From Bacillota bacterium (GTDB lineage: Bacteria > Bacillota > Bacilli > Paenibacillales > Paenibacillaceae): a stretch of 16,812 bases of DNA. This document shows positions 1 through 7,766 of the stretch, piece by piece (position 1 is the stretch's first letter; every line of letters begins with the position of its first letter). The position numbers and the translations under genes were made by a program. The stretch is taken from assembly GCA_023418755.1 (NCBI GenBank), contig JAEZZE010000320.1, forward strand, positions 1-16,812. Direction: 5' to 3'. The notes below the pieces were generated by a model. It worked only from the letters and a program-made list of their open reading frames with translations, was not told the DNA's origin and made no database searches.

Positions 1-659
1 TCCTAGGGCTGAGCGTCCTTGCCGGAGCGGCGATGATCGTCGGCACGGCGGGAGCCCTTCGCCAGCGCAACGTCAAGCGGCTGCTCGCGCTGTCCGGCGT
101 CGCCAACGCGGGCATTCTGCTGACGCCGCTCGCGCTCGGATTCTCGGGGCTTCATACCTCGATGCTATCGGAGTTCGTATACTATTTGGCCGCTTACGCG
201 CTCATGAACATCGGCGCTTTCTCGGTGCTTCTGATCGTCGCGAGGGATTCCGGCAACGAGACGGTATCGGGCTTTGCCGGCCTGTATCATCGCGCGCCGT
301 GGACTGCGGCGGCGATGACCGTCCTGCTGTGCTCGCTGGCCGGGTTGCCGATAACCGGCGGATTCTTCGGAAAGCTGTTCATTCTGTTCGGCACGATCCA
401 GACGAAGACGTACTGGCTGGCGGCGATTTTGCTGGCGACGACTGTCGTTTCCTACGCGGTCTATTTTACGATCATCCGGCAAATGTACATGAGGAGCGGG
501 TCGACCGATTCGGGGCTGAAGCTTACGGTTCCCGCGGCGATCACGATCTGGCTGTGCGCGATCGCGACGCTGGCGATCGGCGTTCTGGCCGTACCGATTC
601 TGGATTGGATCGACGGCTTTCTGTCCGTTCGGATCGATTTTCTGGTGCAAAGAGGGTAA
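1..659 (+). CDS. nuoN: NADH-quinone oxidoreductase subunit N, C-terminal part (5' end outside window)
   Basis: The reading frame is open from the window edge (first full codon at 3), so about 219 C-terminal residues are visible. NuoN is one of the antiporter-like membrane subunits of respiratory complex I and takes part in proton translocation coupled to NADH:quinone electron transfer. The visible part begins within a transmembrane helix and then has the family-typical segment KRLLALSGVANAG, which carries the conserved lysine after a Gly-Ala-rich helix. About five more hydrophobic helices follow, including a LAGLPITGGFFGK stretch typical of the proton-antiporter M domain. The ATG at 33 is internal and is not the gene start. 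No further nuo gene follows, so this is the likely end of a nuo operon. NuoM and NuoL share the fold, but the short C-terminus and terminal position favour NuoN. Confidence 0.88.
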   Translation, partial: LGLSVLAGAAMIVGTAGALRQRNVKRLLALSGVANAGILLTPLALGFSGLHTSMLSEFVYYLAAYALMNIGAFSVLLIVARDSGNETVSGFAGLYHRAPWTAAAMTVLLCSLAGLPITGGFFGKLFILFGTIQTKTYWLAAILLATTVVSYAVYFTIIRQMYMRSGSTDSGLKLTVPAAITIWLCAIATLAIGVLAVPILDWIDGFLSVRIDFLVQRG

Positions 660-1121
660 CGGCCCCCAATTCACTGGCCGAAGAGGCTATCCCGTAAGCC
701 AATCAAGTTGCTTTGAAAGATAATCGATGAACATGGTGCAAGGGGATGTACTTCCTTCCGCTGCTATACGCTCCTTAAATGGGAATGGTTAGCCCGTTAC
801 AAGGCGATTTCAGGAGCGTATGAGGCAGTCTCCGGGAGGTACATCCCTGCTTTGTCTATCGATCATCTTAGGCAACTCTGCTTAAGGGACAGCCTCTTTG
901 CTATTGCGGTTTTGTCGTTATGGTGACAATTTGCGACCTTAGTCCCTATTTTCCGGCAGCCGGCAGGGAATTCGACTTCGAAAATCGAAATCTAATGTAA
1001 CAGACTCGGAAAGCCTTAACTACGGCAATTTAACTCCGCAAGACGATCAGAAATTGATCAGACGGCGCGGCTACAATAAGAGCTGCGAACGGTGTCGAGG
1101 ACGAAAGGCGGTGGACGCGAG
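660..1121. other. Intergenic stretch between nuoN and the subtilisin gene
   Basis: This gap of about 460 bp holds the large imperfect palindrome described separately (681-898). From 899 to 1121 I see no gene and no convincing promoter. TACAAT at 1072-1077 looks like a -10 box, but no -35 sits at a workable distance (TTGATC lies only 12 bp upstream). Just after the nuoN stop is a weak 5-bp stem (CGGCC/GGCCG) without a T run. Confidence 0.6.
681..898. repeat. Long imperfect palindrome, MITE-like (element A)
   Basis: The ends AAGAGGCT (681-688) and AGCCTCTT (891-898) are exact inverted copies, and complementarity continues inward with gaps. GGGATGTACTTCC (743-755) pairs with 835-847 at 12 of 13 positions. 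766-780 pairs with 807-821 at 14 of 15, leaving a loop of about 26 nt (781-806). Each arm also carries an ATCGAT-containing motif. No ORF spans it. The layout and shared motifs match a shorter palindrome at 8919-9045, so both probably belong to one dispersed family. A transcript from either strand would fold into a long hairpin. Confidence 0.75.
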
Positions 1122-3245
1122 ATGAAGAGGGACGATATGCGTTTCCGCGCGCAGACGCGAGCGGATGCCGCGCTGAAACGTAGCGCTCTCGCCGCTCTGT
1201 CCGTCGTCTTAATCGGCTCCGTCGCGATCGCGGAGCCGCGATCCGTCGAACCCGCGGCCGCGAAACCGCCGCCGATCGTCCGCGCGCAAGCTATCGGAAC
1301 GGATATGATCCGCAATGCCCCGGGACTGCTCCCGCCGCTGCCCGAATTCGTCAAGACGATCGGATTCGATGAAGCCTGGGCATTGTTGGATAAGGACGTT
1401 ACGTCGACGATTGCCATCATCGATACGGGGATCGACTACAACCATCCGGATCTAAAGCCCTATCTGCTGCCGGGCGTTAATCTAGTCAACGCCCGCAAAT
1501 CGGCTCAAGACGATAACGGTCATGGGACGGCGGTCGCAGGCGTCATCCTGTCCGCGGCCAAAGCCGGTGACGTATCGCCGGCGAGGGGAAGATGGAAGGG
1601 CAAACTGCTGCCGATCAAGGCGCTGGACGAATACGGGGCGGGCAACGAAGAGAAGCTCACGCAGGGCATTCGTCAAGCGGTCAATCAGGGCGCCGACATT
1701 ATCGTGCTGTCCCTGGGACTAAGGCGCGACGCGCAAAGCCTGCGCGAAGCGGTCGATTACGCGGAAAGCCGCGGCGTGCTGCTCGTGGCCGCGAGCGGAA
1801 ACGACGCCGCGGTATTCGGAGAGACGGCCGCCGTGCAGTATCCCGCCGCTTATCCGAGCGTACTCTCCGTAGTCGGCATCGAAGGAAACCGGCCGGTCTC
1901 CTCCTCTACGGCGGGACCGGAGAACGACGTCGGAGCCGCTTGGCGGGTGCAGACGCTGGCGATCGGCGGCGGGGGCATCGAGATGGAAGGCACTTCGATG
2001 GGCGCGCCGCAAGCGGCAATGGCGGCGGCTATGCTGCGTGCCGTCCATCCGGATTGGGAGCCGCTGCGCATTCGCGAGACGCTCCGCCGAACGGCGACCC
2101 CGCTGAACGTGCTCAAGCCATGGACGCCGAATTCCGGCTACGGGCTATTGTCGGCGGCCAAGGCGCTGCAGGCAGACGATACGCGGGATTGGCGCGAGCC
2201 GAACAATTCGAGATCCCGCGCCAGCGTATGGCCGGTCGGCCAGGAGGTTGCCGGCAGCTGGGACGGGAAGTCGGACGCGGATTGGTTCGTCTTCGAGGCG
2301 AAGTACGACGGAATGTTCGGCTTGTCGGGCGACCTGGGACGGTTCGAGCTCTATGACGACGCCGGCAAGCCGATCAAACCGAGCCCCGCCGAATCGACTC
2401 CGCAAGGGATGCTGAGGCAGTGGCCGGTGAAGAAGGGCCGCAATTGGCTGCTGACGCAAATGTCCGAGGACTCCAAGGCGGATTCTCAGGCTTACCGGCT
2501 CGTATCCGGATTCGCGATGAATCCCGACGCCAGCGAGCCGAACGATACGTCGGCCGCGGCCGCCACGCTTCCCGCCCGCAGCCAGAGATGGACCGGAACG
2601 TTCCATAAGCGGGGAGACGTCGATTGGTTCGCCGTCACGCTTCCCAAGCCGGGCAGCCTTAAGCTGACGGTGACGCCGGACACGACGCGCATCGATCCGG
2701 AGCTGCGCATCTATCCGGCCGGCGGCAGCATGATCCTCGTCGACGAGCGCGGGGACGGGGGCATTGAATACGGCACGATCGCGAACGCCAAGGCGGGCAA
2801 ATATTATTTCCGCATATCCAATGCGATATCGTCTAATCCGGAGCAGGTAATCGGGACATATACCGTCCTAATGGAATACATTACCGAGAAGGAAGATTTA
2901 TACGAACCGAACGACAGCGCGCTCGCGTCTACGCCGATCGTAACCGGCAAGACGTATAACGGCCTTATCCAGACGGCCGGGGATCGGGACTGGTATCGCT
3001 TCGTACTGACGAAAAAGACGAAAGCGAAGCTCGAGGTCGCGAACATTCCGCCGCAGATGAAGCTGAGCGTTGAATTGCGGGATAAAAAGCTGCAAACGAT
3101 AGAGAAATGGGACAACGGGAAAGATCAGAAGACGGCGGGCGGAGAAATATTGCTGTCGCCCGGCACATATTATGTTCTGGTGACCGCGGACAGGTACGAT
3201 CGCAATCGGTATTACGGGCTAAAGCTTCAAGCTGCCGACGAATAG
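1122..3245 (+). CDS. Secreted S8 family (subtilisin-like) serine protease with three PPC-type domains
   Basis: Predicted 707-aa extracytoplasmic endopeptidase. The ATG at 1122 is chosen because AAAGGCGGTGG lies 7 nt upstream, whereas the in-frame GTG at 1092 has no good ribosome binding site. A basic N-terminus and hydrophobic segment (residues about 20-38, with AIA before Glu) look like a signal peptide or anchor. The catalytic domain (about 75-350) has all subtilisin signatures: Asp101 in IIDTGIDYNHPDL, His134 in DDNGHGT, oxyanion Asn227 in AASGND, and Ser292 in EGTSMGAP. After it come three repeats that each begin EPN and contain D-x-DW(F/Y) (starting near residues 359, 490 and 605). This pattern is typical of pre-peptidase C-terminal (PPC) domains, which are usually trimmed or bind substrate. 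There is no obvious long propeptide; the 35-40 residues before the catalytic domain are short for an inhibitor prodomain. It lies alone between the nuo and murA blocks; substrate unknown. Confidence 0.9.
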   Translation: MKRDDMRFRAQTRADAALKRSALAALSVVLIGSVAIAEPRSVEPAAAKPPPIVRAQAIGTDMIRNAPGLLPPLPEFVKTIGFDEAWALLDKDVTSTIAIIDTGIDYNHPDLKPYLLPGVNLVNARKSAQDDNGHGTAVAGVILSAAKAGDVSPARGRWKGKLLPIKALDEYGAGNEEKLTQGIRQAVNQGADIIVLSLGLRRDAQSLREAVDYAESRGVLLVAASGNDAAVFGETAAVQYPAAYPSVLSVVGIEGNRPVSSSTAGPENDVGAAWRVQTLAIGGGGIEMEGTSMGAPQAAMAAAMLRAVHPDWEPLRIRETLRRTATPLNVLKPWTPNSGYGLLSAAKALQADDTRDWREPNNSRSRASVWPVGQEVAGSWDGKSDADWFVFEAKYDGMFGLSGDLGRFELYDDAGKPIKPSPAESTPQGMLRQWPVKKGRNWLLTQMSEDSKADSQAYRLVSGFAMNPDASEPNDTSAAAATLPARSQRWTGTFHKRGDVDWFAVTLPKPGSLKLTVTPDTTRIDPELRIYPAGGSMILVDERGDGGIEYGTIANAKAGKYYFRISNAISSNPEQVIGTYTVLMEYITEKEDLYEPNDSALASTPIVTGKTYNGLIQTAGDRDWYRFVLTKKTKAKLEVANIPPQMKLSVELRDKKLQTIEKWDNGKDQKTAGGEILLSPGTYYVLVTADRYDRNRYYGLKLQAADE

Positions 3246-3315
3246 CGGCAGAGGCCGGATTCGGGGCGACGGTTGCTTCGAGAAGCCGCCGCCGATCGGA
3301 TGGAAGGAGTCGTAA

Positions 3316-3576
3316 ATGGGGAACGAGTCGGGATTGTTCGAGCTGGCGGGTTGGAACGGGTTGTTTTCCATATTCGTCACGTTAGGCTGCGTCGTCGTCG
3401 CTTGGATCGTCCTGCAGGAAGTCAGGTGGGAGAAAATCGCCCGCGATCCGCGGGGACCGAAGGTTCGGGTACTGCAGCTGCTGGCCGCCATCGGATTGGG
3501 GCATCTCGTCTCCGGATTCGTGCTCGATTACTGGAGCTGGGTGGGCACGTTGAAATGGCTGTTCGGCAGCGGTTAA
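3316..3576 (+). CDS. DUF1146 small membrane protein, YwzB-like
   Basis: An 86-aa protein with two predicted transmembrane helices (about residues 13-34 and 52-70) separated by a charged loop (EVRWEKIARDPRGPKVR). This matches the DUF1146 family as I know it, whose B. subtilis member YwzB is also encoded just upstream of murAA. Its function is not established. The ribosome binding site GGAAGGAGT ends about 6 nt before the ATG. It starts 70 bp after the protease stop and precedes murA, whose own promoter lies in the following gap. Confidence 0.8.
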   Translation: MGNESGLFELAGWNGLFSIFVTLGCVVVAWIVLQEVRWEKIARDPRGPKVRVLQLLAAIGLGHLVSGFVLDYWSWVGTLKWLFGSG

Positions 3577-3699
3577 TTTCTTTCTGCCCCGCTTATCGTG
3601 ATAATTCGCGATATTGGGTAATAATATACAAACCCAAGCTTTTGTTCATCAGGACTCGAAAGAAGTCGATTGGCGGCTGTTCGTCCCAAAAAATGCCGC

Positions 3700-3729
3700 T
3701 TGTGCCATTGTTGCCGGAAGTGGTATGAT
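3700..3729 (+). promoter_or_regulatory. Putative vegetative (sigma-A type) promoter of murA
   Basis: TTGTGC (3700-3705) is separated by 18 bp from TATGAT (3724-3729). The latter is preceded by TG at -15/-14 (TGGTATGAT), an extended -10 typical of Gram-positive housekeeping promoters. It lies about 75 bp upstream of the murA ATG with no gene between. Predicted by eye only. Confidence 0.55.
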
Positions 3730-3805
3730 AAAATTTGGGTTTTTCGAAGACGGGTATATTTGCCAATGCTTCGGAATGAATCTATTACGCGCGGAGGGAA
3801 CACCC

Positions 3806-5191
3806 ATGAGCAAAATCATCGTCCGCGGCGGACGCACCCTAACGGGAACAGTCCGCGTGCACGGCGCTAAAAATTCCGTCCTTCCGATCCTGGCCGCTTC
3901 CTTACTGGCCGAGCAAGGATCAAGCGTCATTCATGACGTTCCCGCCCTGGACGATGTTAAAAATATTCTTCAGGTGCTCGCGGCTTTGGGGGTTTACGCG
4001 AAGCATCAAGACGATAGCGTAAGACTGAATGCGGAGACGTTGACGGCATACGAAGCACCCTACGAGCTTGTCAGAAAAATGCGCGCGTCGTTCCTGGTCA
4101 TGGGTCCGCTGCTGGCCCGCATGGGCAAGGTGCGTATTTCGCTGCCCGGGGGCTGCGCCATCGGCACTCGTCCAATCGACCAGCACTTGAAGGGTTTCGA
4201 GGCGATGGGCGCGGAGATCGGATTCGGGCAAGGCTCCATTGAAGCGAAAGTAAACGGAAAATTGCGCGGCGCCAGAATTTATCTGGATATCGCGAGCGTC
4301 GGCGCCACGGAGAACATCATGATGGCGGCCACGACGGCGGTCGGAACGACCGTTATCGAAAATGCGGCCAAGGAGCCGGAGATCGTCGATCTGGCCAACT
4401 ACCTGAACGCAATGGGGGCGAAAGTCCGCGGTGCGGGAACCGGCGTCATTCGCATCGAGGGCGTGGAACGGCTTCGCGCGGCCGAGCATCAGGTCATTCC
4501 CGACCGGGTCGAGGCCGGCACGTATATGATCGCAGCCGCGATTACGGGCGGCGACGTCTACGTGGAAGGCGCGATTCGCGACCATCTCGGTCCGATCATC
4601 GCCAAACTGGAAGAAATGGGCGTGCAAGTCGATTGCGACGAGAACGGGATACGCGTATGCGCGTTGAAGCCGCTTCGCGCCGTGGATGTGAAAACATTGC
4701 CTTATCCGGGTTTCCCGACCGACATGCAGGCGCAGATGATGACGCTTCTGCTCGTTGCCGACGGAACGAGCATTATTACGGAGACGGTGTTCGAGAACCG
4801 GTTCATGCACGTCGACGAGCTGATCAAGATGGGCGCGGAAATTAAAGTGGACGGGCGCACCGCCATCGTCACGGGGGGCATGAAGCTCTCCGGCGCAAGC
4901 GTGTCCGCGACGGACCTGCGCGCCGGCGCGGCGCTGATCTGCGCGGCTCTGGCAGCGGACGGGAGCTCGGAGATCGGCGGAATCCATCATATCGAACGCG
5001 GTTACGTCAGCATCGTCAACAAGCTGGCGGGATTGGGAGCGGATATTTATCGCGCGCCATCGCCGGAGGAAGTGCTGGAGGAGTCCGAGAAGGCGGCTTT
5101 GCAGCCCGACAAGCTGATGAAACAGTTCGAGCAACGCGCCGCGGCATCCGCGGAAGTCGTGATCCGCAACATACAACCGACGCTGGCGTAA
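3806..5191 (+). CDS. murA: UDP-N-acetylglucosamine 1-carboxyvinyltransferase
   Basis: MurA transfers enolpyruvate from PEP to UDP-GlcNAc, the first committed step of peptidoglycan precursor synthesis, in the cytosol. The 461-aa product from ATG 3806 (ribosome binding site GGAGGGAA) starts MSKIIVRGG. It has Lys22-Asn23 in HGAKN, the PEP-binding and catalytic Cys117 in PGGCAIGTRP (fosfomycin target Cys, not the resistant Asp), Asp306 in FPTDMQAQMM, and Arg372 in DLRAGAAL. The frame is open 64 codons further upstream to 3614, but that part overlaps the promoter and has no family similarity. The protein is about 25 residues longer than B. subtilis MurAA because of a charged C-terminal tail (after about residue 425: EESEKAALQPDKLMKQFEQ...). 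The position after ywzB and before spoIID matches B. subtilis murAA. Confidence 0.97.
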   Translation: MSKIIVRGGRTLTGTVRVHGAKNSVLPILAASLLAEQGSSVIHDVPALDDVKNILQVLAALGVYAKHQDDSVRLNAETLTAYEAPYELVRKMRASFLVMGPLLARMGKVRISLPGGCAIGTRPIDQHLKGFEAMGAEIGFGQGSIEAKVNGKLRGARIYLDIASVGATENIMMAATTAVGTTVIENAAKEPEIVDLANYLNAMGAKVRGAGTGVIRIEGVERLRAAEHQVIPDRVEAGTYMIAAAITGGDVYVEGAIRDHLGPIIAKLEEMGVQVDCDENGIRVCALKPLRAVDVKTLPYPGFPTDMQAQMMTLLLVADGTSIITETVFENRFMHVDELIKMGAEIKVDGRTAIVTGGMKLSGASVSATDLRAGAALICAALAADGSSEIGGIHHIERGYVSIVNKLAGLGADIYRAPSPEEVLEESEKAALQPDKLMKQFEQRAAASAEVVIRNIQPTLA

Positions 5192-5256
5192 AGCGGCGGC
5201 TCTCCGGAGAGCATAAGGATTAACGCGTTCTCATACTTAGAAACATCGAATGTAAG

Positions 5257-5287
5257 CCCCTGGGCCGCGAAAGCCCGGGGGTTTTTT
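5257..5287 (+). terminator. Rho-independent terminator of murA
   Basis: CCCCTGGGC (5257-5265) pairs with GCCCGGGGG (5273-5281) with one T-G wobble across a 7-nt loop, followed by six T (5282-5287). It lies 65 bp after the murA stop. A short perfect palindrome (GCTCTCCGGAGAGC, 5199-5212) lies in between but has no T run. Confidence 0.9.
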
Positions 5288-5528
5288 GCTTCCTAAAAAA
5301 AGCATGGGATGGAGTGTTGCCTGAGCGAATGGCGGGTAAGCTCTCTTTGTTTGCCGGCTTAATAGGACTCGCCGGCCGCCCCGGGACCCGGACGGTTCGT
5401 ACGGAACGTTCGAACGGCGGGCGTTGTTCTACCTTCTCGCATTCTCGCATACTTTGAAAGCATCGGCCGGCGTCGGCATAGCAGATAGAGCCGGCCGCTT
5501 TCGAGATCAGGCCGAACGGGGTGGAACG
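5288..5528. other. Intergenic leader of spoIID
   Basis: About 240 bp between the murA terminator and the spoIID ATG. A sigma-E promoter is expected here from B. subtilis, but I find only CATACTTT at 5448-5455 as a weak -10 candidate, with no ATA-containing -35 about 14 bp upstream. Nothing else is recognisable. Confidence 0.5.
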
Positions 5529-6719
5529 ATGAGAAGAAGGAGATTCGGTCGGACGGGCTGGGGACGAAAGGGACGAGTCTCCTGGGCGGTAATCGGGATC
5601 GCATACGGCGCGGGGATCGCGATCGCGCTCGGTCTGTGGGCAATGACTCACGGCGGCGGCGCGGCGGGACAGGCTCCCTCCCGCGAGGCGGCGAACTGGG
5701 AGAAGGGGACGCTCCGGGCAGAGGGTCCTCCGAATCCCGTTCGCAAGAGCAAGGAGGACGAGGGGAAGGAAGCAAGAATGGCTGCGGAAGGGGAAAACAA
5801 AGAGCGGGCGAACGCGGGAGAAGCAGCTTTCCCGTACGAGCAGCCTCGCGTCTCCGTCTATCTGTCGAAGACGGGAAAGGTAGAGAGGGTGCCGCTGGAA
5901 ACGTACGTTCAGGGCGTGGTGGCGGCGGAGATGCCGCTCGAGTTTCGGCCTGCTGCGCTTGAAGCCCAGGCGATTGCGGCCAGGACGTACGCGGTGCGAA
6001 GAATGCGGCTGGGCGAGCGGGCGGGGGAAGCGGCGCAAGGGGCGGACGTCACGGATACGCAGGCGCATCAAGTCTATCTGTCCGTCGCGGAGATGGAGAA
6101 GCTGAAGGCGGACGATAGAGAAGGCTGGGAGAAAGTCCGCGCGGCAGCCGCCGCCACGGAAGGGCGGATTCTCGTATTCGGGGACGAGCCGATCGAGGCG
6201 CTGTTTTTCTCGACGAGCAACGGCTATACGGAAAATTCTGAGGAGGTCTTTTCGGCAGCGCGCCCTTATTTGCGTTCCGTGGAGAGCCCGTGGGACCAAG
6301 CGATCTCCGACAGGGCCAAGGAAACGGTGGAGATGGAACTGTCGGAATTCTATCATCTTTTGGGAGTCGAAACGGTTGCGGCCGGAGGGAATGCGGCTCC
6401 GGCGGATCTCGTGCGGGTGCTGGAGAGAACGGAAGGCCGAAGGGTGAAGACGATGCTGGCGGGAGACAGGCGCCTCGTCGGGACGGAGGTCAGGCGGCTT
6501 CTGGGATTGCGCTCGGCTTCCTTCGACTGGAAGGCGGAACGCGGCAAGGCGGTGCTGACCGTCCTGGGGTACGGACACGGCGTGGGCATGAGCCAGTGGG
6601 GAGCGGAAGGCATGGCTCGCGAAGGGTATGACGCGCTGCAGATTCTGGCACACTACTATAAAGGGACGCGGTTGGAGCAAGTTTCTAAGCTTGCGATCGG
6701 GTCCGAAAAACGTCTATAG
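5529..6719 (+). CDS. spoIID: Stage II sporulation protein D, septal peptidoglycan lytic transglycosylase
   Basis: SpoIID cleaves peptidoglycan glycan strands during engulfment as part of the mother-cell DMP machinery. The product from ATG 5529 is 396 aa; the in-frame TTG at 5424 lacks a ribosome binding site, while GGGGTGG precedes 5529. It has an Arg-rich N-terminus, one transmembrane helix (about 17-40) and a long charged, probably disordered linker (about 45-103). The SpoIID domain follows, with the catalytic Glu134 in VAAEMP (equivalent to the essential Glu88 of B. subtilis SpoIID), AIAARTYAVRR, the FFSTSNGYTE segment, and the signature GYGHGVGMSQWGAEGMA near the C-terminus. The linker is longer than I recall for B. 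subtilis SpoIID. It is followed by spoIIQ, which has its own promoter. Confidence 0.95.
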   Translation: MRRRRFGRTGWGRKGRVSWAVIGIAYGAGIAIALGLWAMTHGGGAAGQAPSREAANWEKGTLRAEGPPNPVRKSKEDEGKEARMAAEGENKERANAGEAAFPYEQPRVSVYLSKTGKVERVPLETYVQGVVAAEMPLEFRPAALEAQAIAARTYAVRRMRLGERAGEAAQGADVTDTQAHQVYLSVAEMEKLKADDREGWEKVRAAAAATEGRILVFGDEPIEALFFSTSNGYTENSEEVFSAARPYLRSVESPWDQAISDRAKETVEMELSEFYHLLGVETVAAGGNAAPADLVRVLERTEGRRVKTMLAGDRRLVGTEVRRLLGLRSASFDWKAERGKAVLTVLGYGHGVGMSQWGAEGMAREGYDALQILAHYYKGTRLEQVSKLAIGSEKRL

Positions 6720-6762
6720 GCAAGGTAGAACTATAAAAATTGTAATCTTCCAACGAATTCAG

Positions 6763-6791
6763 GTATAAAACCTCTTCACCTGGTAACAATG
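6763..6791 (+). promoter_or_regulatory. Sigma-F type forespore promoter of spoIIQ
   Basis: GTATA (6763-6767) fits the sigma-F -35 GYWTA. After a 14-bp spacer, GGTAACAATG (6782-6791) matches the -10 GGNRANANTW at all but the last base. The predicted start, about 6797, leaves a leader of only about 16 nt that begins with the spoIIQ Shine-Dalgarno sequence. This agrees with the known sigma-F control of spoIIQ in B. subtilis. Confidence 0.75.
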
Positions 6792-6813
6792 GCTTACTGA
6801 GGTGATGAAAATC

Positions 6814-7545
6814 ATGAATGAAGGAAACAAAACGCCACGCAAAATCGATGAAACCCAAAAGTCGATTGCGGGCACGTCTCCCGCTGTTAGGCCTACCGGA
6901 TGGAAGAAGTTTCTCTCCAAGCGCTGGGTATTTCCTGCAGCGTACATGGCCGCGGCAGCTATTATTGTAACGATTCTCTGGCTGAACACGGGCAAGGATC
7001 CGCAGGATCCGGCTATCCCCGGTCAAGCAGGGGTCGAGAGCGAAGCCGCCCCGAACGGACAAGCAAGTCCGGAAGCGTCGGCGGTCATCGCGAACGGGGA
7101 ATCGCTTCGCTGGCCGGTAGAGAAGATCGAGGACATGACGACGCTGATGCCTTTCTACGATGCGACCGCATCCGAAGAAGAGCGCGAAGCCGCCATGGTC
7201 GTGTTCCAGAACACGTTCACGCCGCATATGGCGACCGATCTGGCCCGCCAAGACGGAGAGTCGTTCGAAGTTCTCGCGGCGCTCAGCGGCACGGTCAAAG
7301 TCGCGGCCCAGACGCCGACCAACGGCTACGAGGTGCAAATCGAGCACCCGAACGGCCTGGTTACCGTCTACCAAAGCCTCACGGATTTAAAGGTGCAAGA
7401 AGGAGACGAAGTAGAGCAAGGAGACGCGATCGCGTCGGCGGGCCAAAGCGAGCTTGAGCCGGGCGAAGGCGCCCACGTTCACTTCGAGGTTCGGGAGAAC
7501 GGCGTGTCCGTCAATCCGAACAAGCTGATCAAGTCGGAAGAATAA
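6814..7545 (+). CDS. spoIIQ: SpoIIQ-like engulfment protein with LytM/M23 domain
   Basis: A 243-aa bitopic protein. It is expected to sit in the forespore membrane and bind the SpoIIIAH-type partner across the intermembrane space during engulfment. ATG 6814 (MNEGNK) is preferred over GTG 6802 and ATG 6805 because GAGGTGAT ends 7 nt upstream of it and overlaps the other two. One transmembrane helix (about 39-58) follows a basic N-terminus, then a linker rich in Ala, Gly, Glu and Pro. The LytM/M23 domain spans about 130-235. It keeps the ligand motifs HxxxD (His138, Asp142) and HxH (His221, His223), but the usual catalytic YxHL is YQSL (186-189), so hydrolase activity is doubtful. A generic M23 peptidase is the alternative. 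The sigma-F promoter and position after spoIID support SpoIIQ. Confidence 0.88.
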   Translation: MNEGNKTPRKIDETQKSIAGTSPAVRPTGWKKFLSKRWVFPAAYMAAAAIIVTILWLNTGKDPQDPAIPGQAGVESEAAPNGQASPEASAVIANGESLRWPVEKIEDMTTLMPFYDATASEEEREAAMVVFQNTFTPHMATDLARQDGESFEVLAALSGTVKVAAQTPTNGYEVQIEHPNGLVTVYQSLTDLKVQEGDEVEQGDAIASAGQSELEPGEGAHVHFEVRENGVSVNPNKLIKSEE

Positions 7546-7560
7546 GCGGAAATCGGCAGG

Positions 7561-7616
7561 ACGAACAAAGGATCGGAGCGGCCCAACGGCCTGCTTCGAT
7601 CCTTTGTTCGTTAATC
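7561..7616 (+). terminator. Long-stem terminator-like hairpin after spoIIQ
   Basis: ACGAACAAAGGATCG (7561-7575) pairs perfectly with 7598-7612. The stem extends inward with a few mismatches (GGAGC-GGCC against GGCC-TGCTT) to a 4-nt loop near 7584-7587. The T content sits inside the 3' arm (CCTTTGTTCGTT) rather than as a clean tail. Near-perfect symmetry means it could act in both directions. It starts 15 bp after the spoIIQ stop. Confidence 0.65.
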
Positions 7617-7686
7617 TCGCGGAAGCTAGTCAAAGCCATCCCTTGCGGAATGGAATGAACTCTCGCTTGGAAAAGAAGAAAGGTTC

Positions 7687-7716
7687 TCGACAGGAAACGG
7701 GAGGATATGTCATAAT
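7687..7716 (+). promoter_or_regulatory. Putative sigma-A promoter of the HD-GYP gene
   Basis: TCGACA (7687-7692), an 18-bp spacer, and CATAAT (7711-7716) preceded by TGT (extended -10). It lies 50 bp upstream of the ATG at 7767 and downstream of the spoIIQ hairpin, so the HD-GYP gene is probably its own transcription unit. Confidence 0.5.
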
Positions 7717-7766
7717 TTTGCAATAACGGGACGGCTAGATCCGATCGCGCGAAAGGGAGGACAGGG

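Noticed and set aside
1054..1077. Promoter TTGATC...TACAAT ahead of the subtilisin gene
   Set aside because: The spacer is only 12 bp, too short for a sigma-A promoter, and no other -35 fits TACAAT.
3614..3805. 64-codon N-terminal extension of MurA
   Set aside because: It overlaps the promoter region, lacks a ribosome binding site and has no similarity to the family; the ATG at 3806 has a good ribosome binding site and the normal MurA N-terminus.
3920..5176. Minus-strand open frame opposite murA (418 codons)
   Set aside because: Shadow of murA with no recognisable domain; MurA on the + strand has all its catalytic residues.
5220..6680. Long open frame on the minus strand opposite spoIID (486 codons)
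   Set aside because: Arg-, Pro- and Ser-rich composition typical of an antisense frame in G+C-rich DNA; it lies opposite a clearly conserved gene and runs across the murA terminator.
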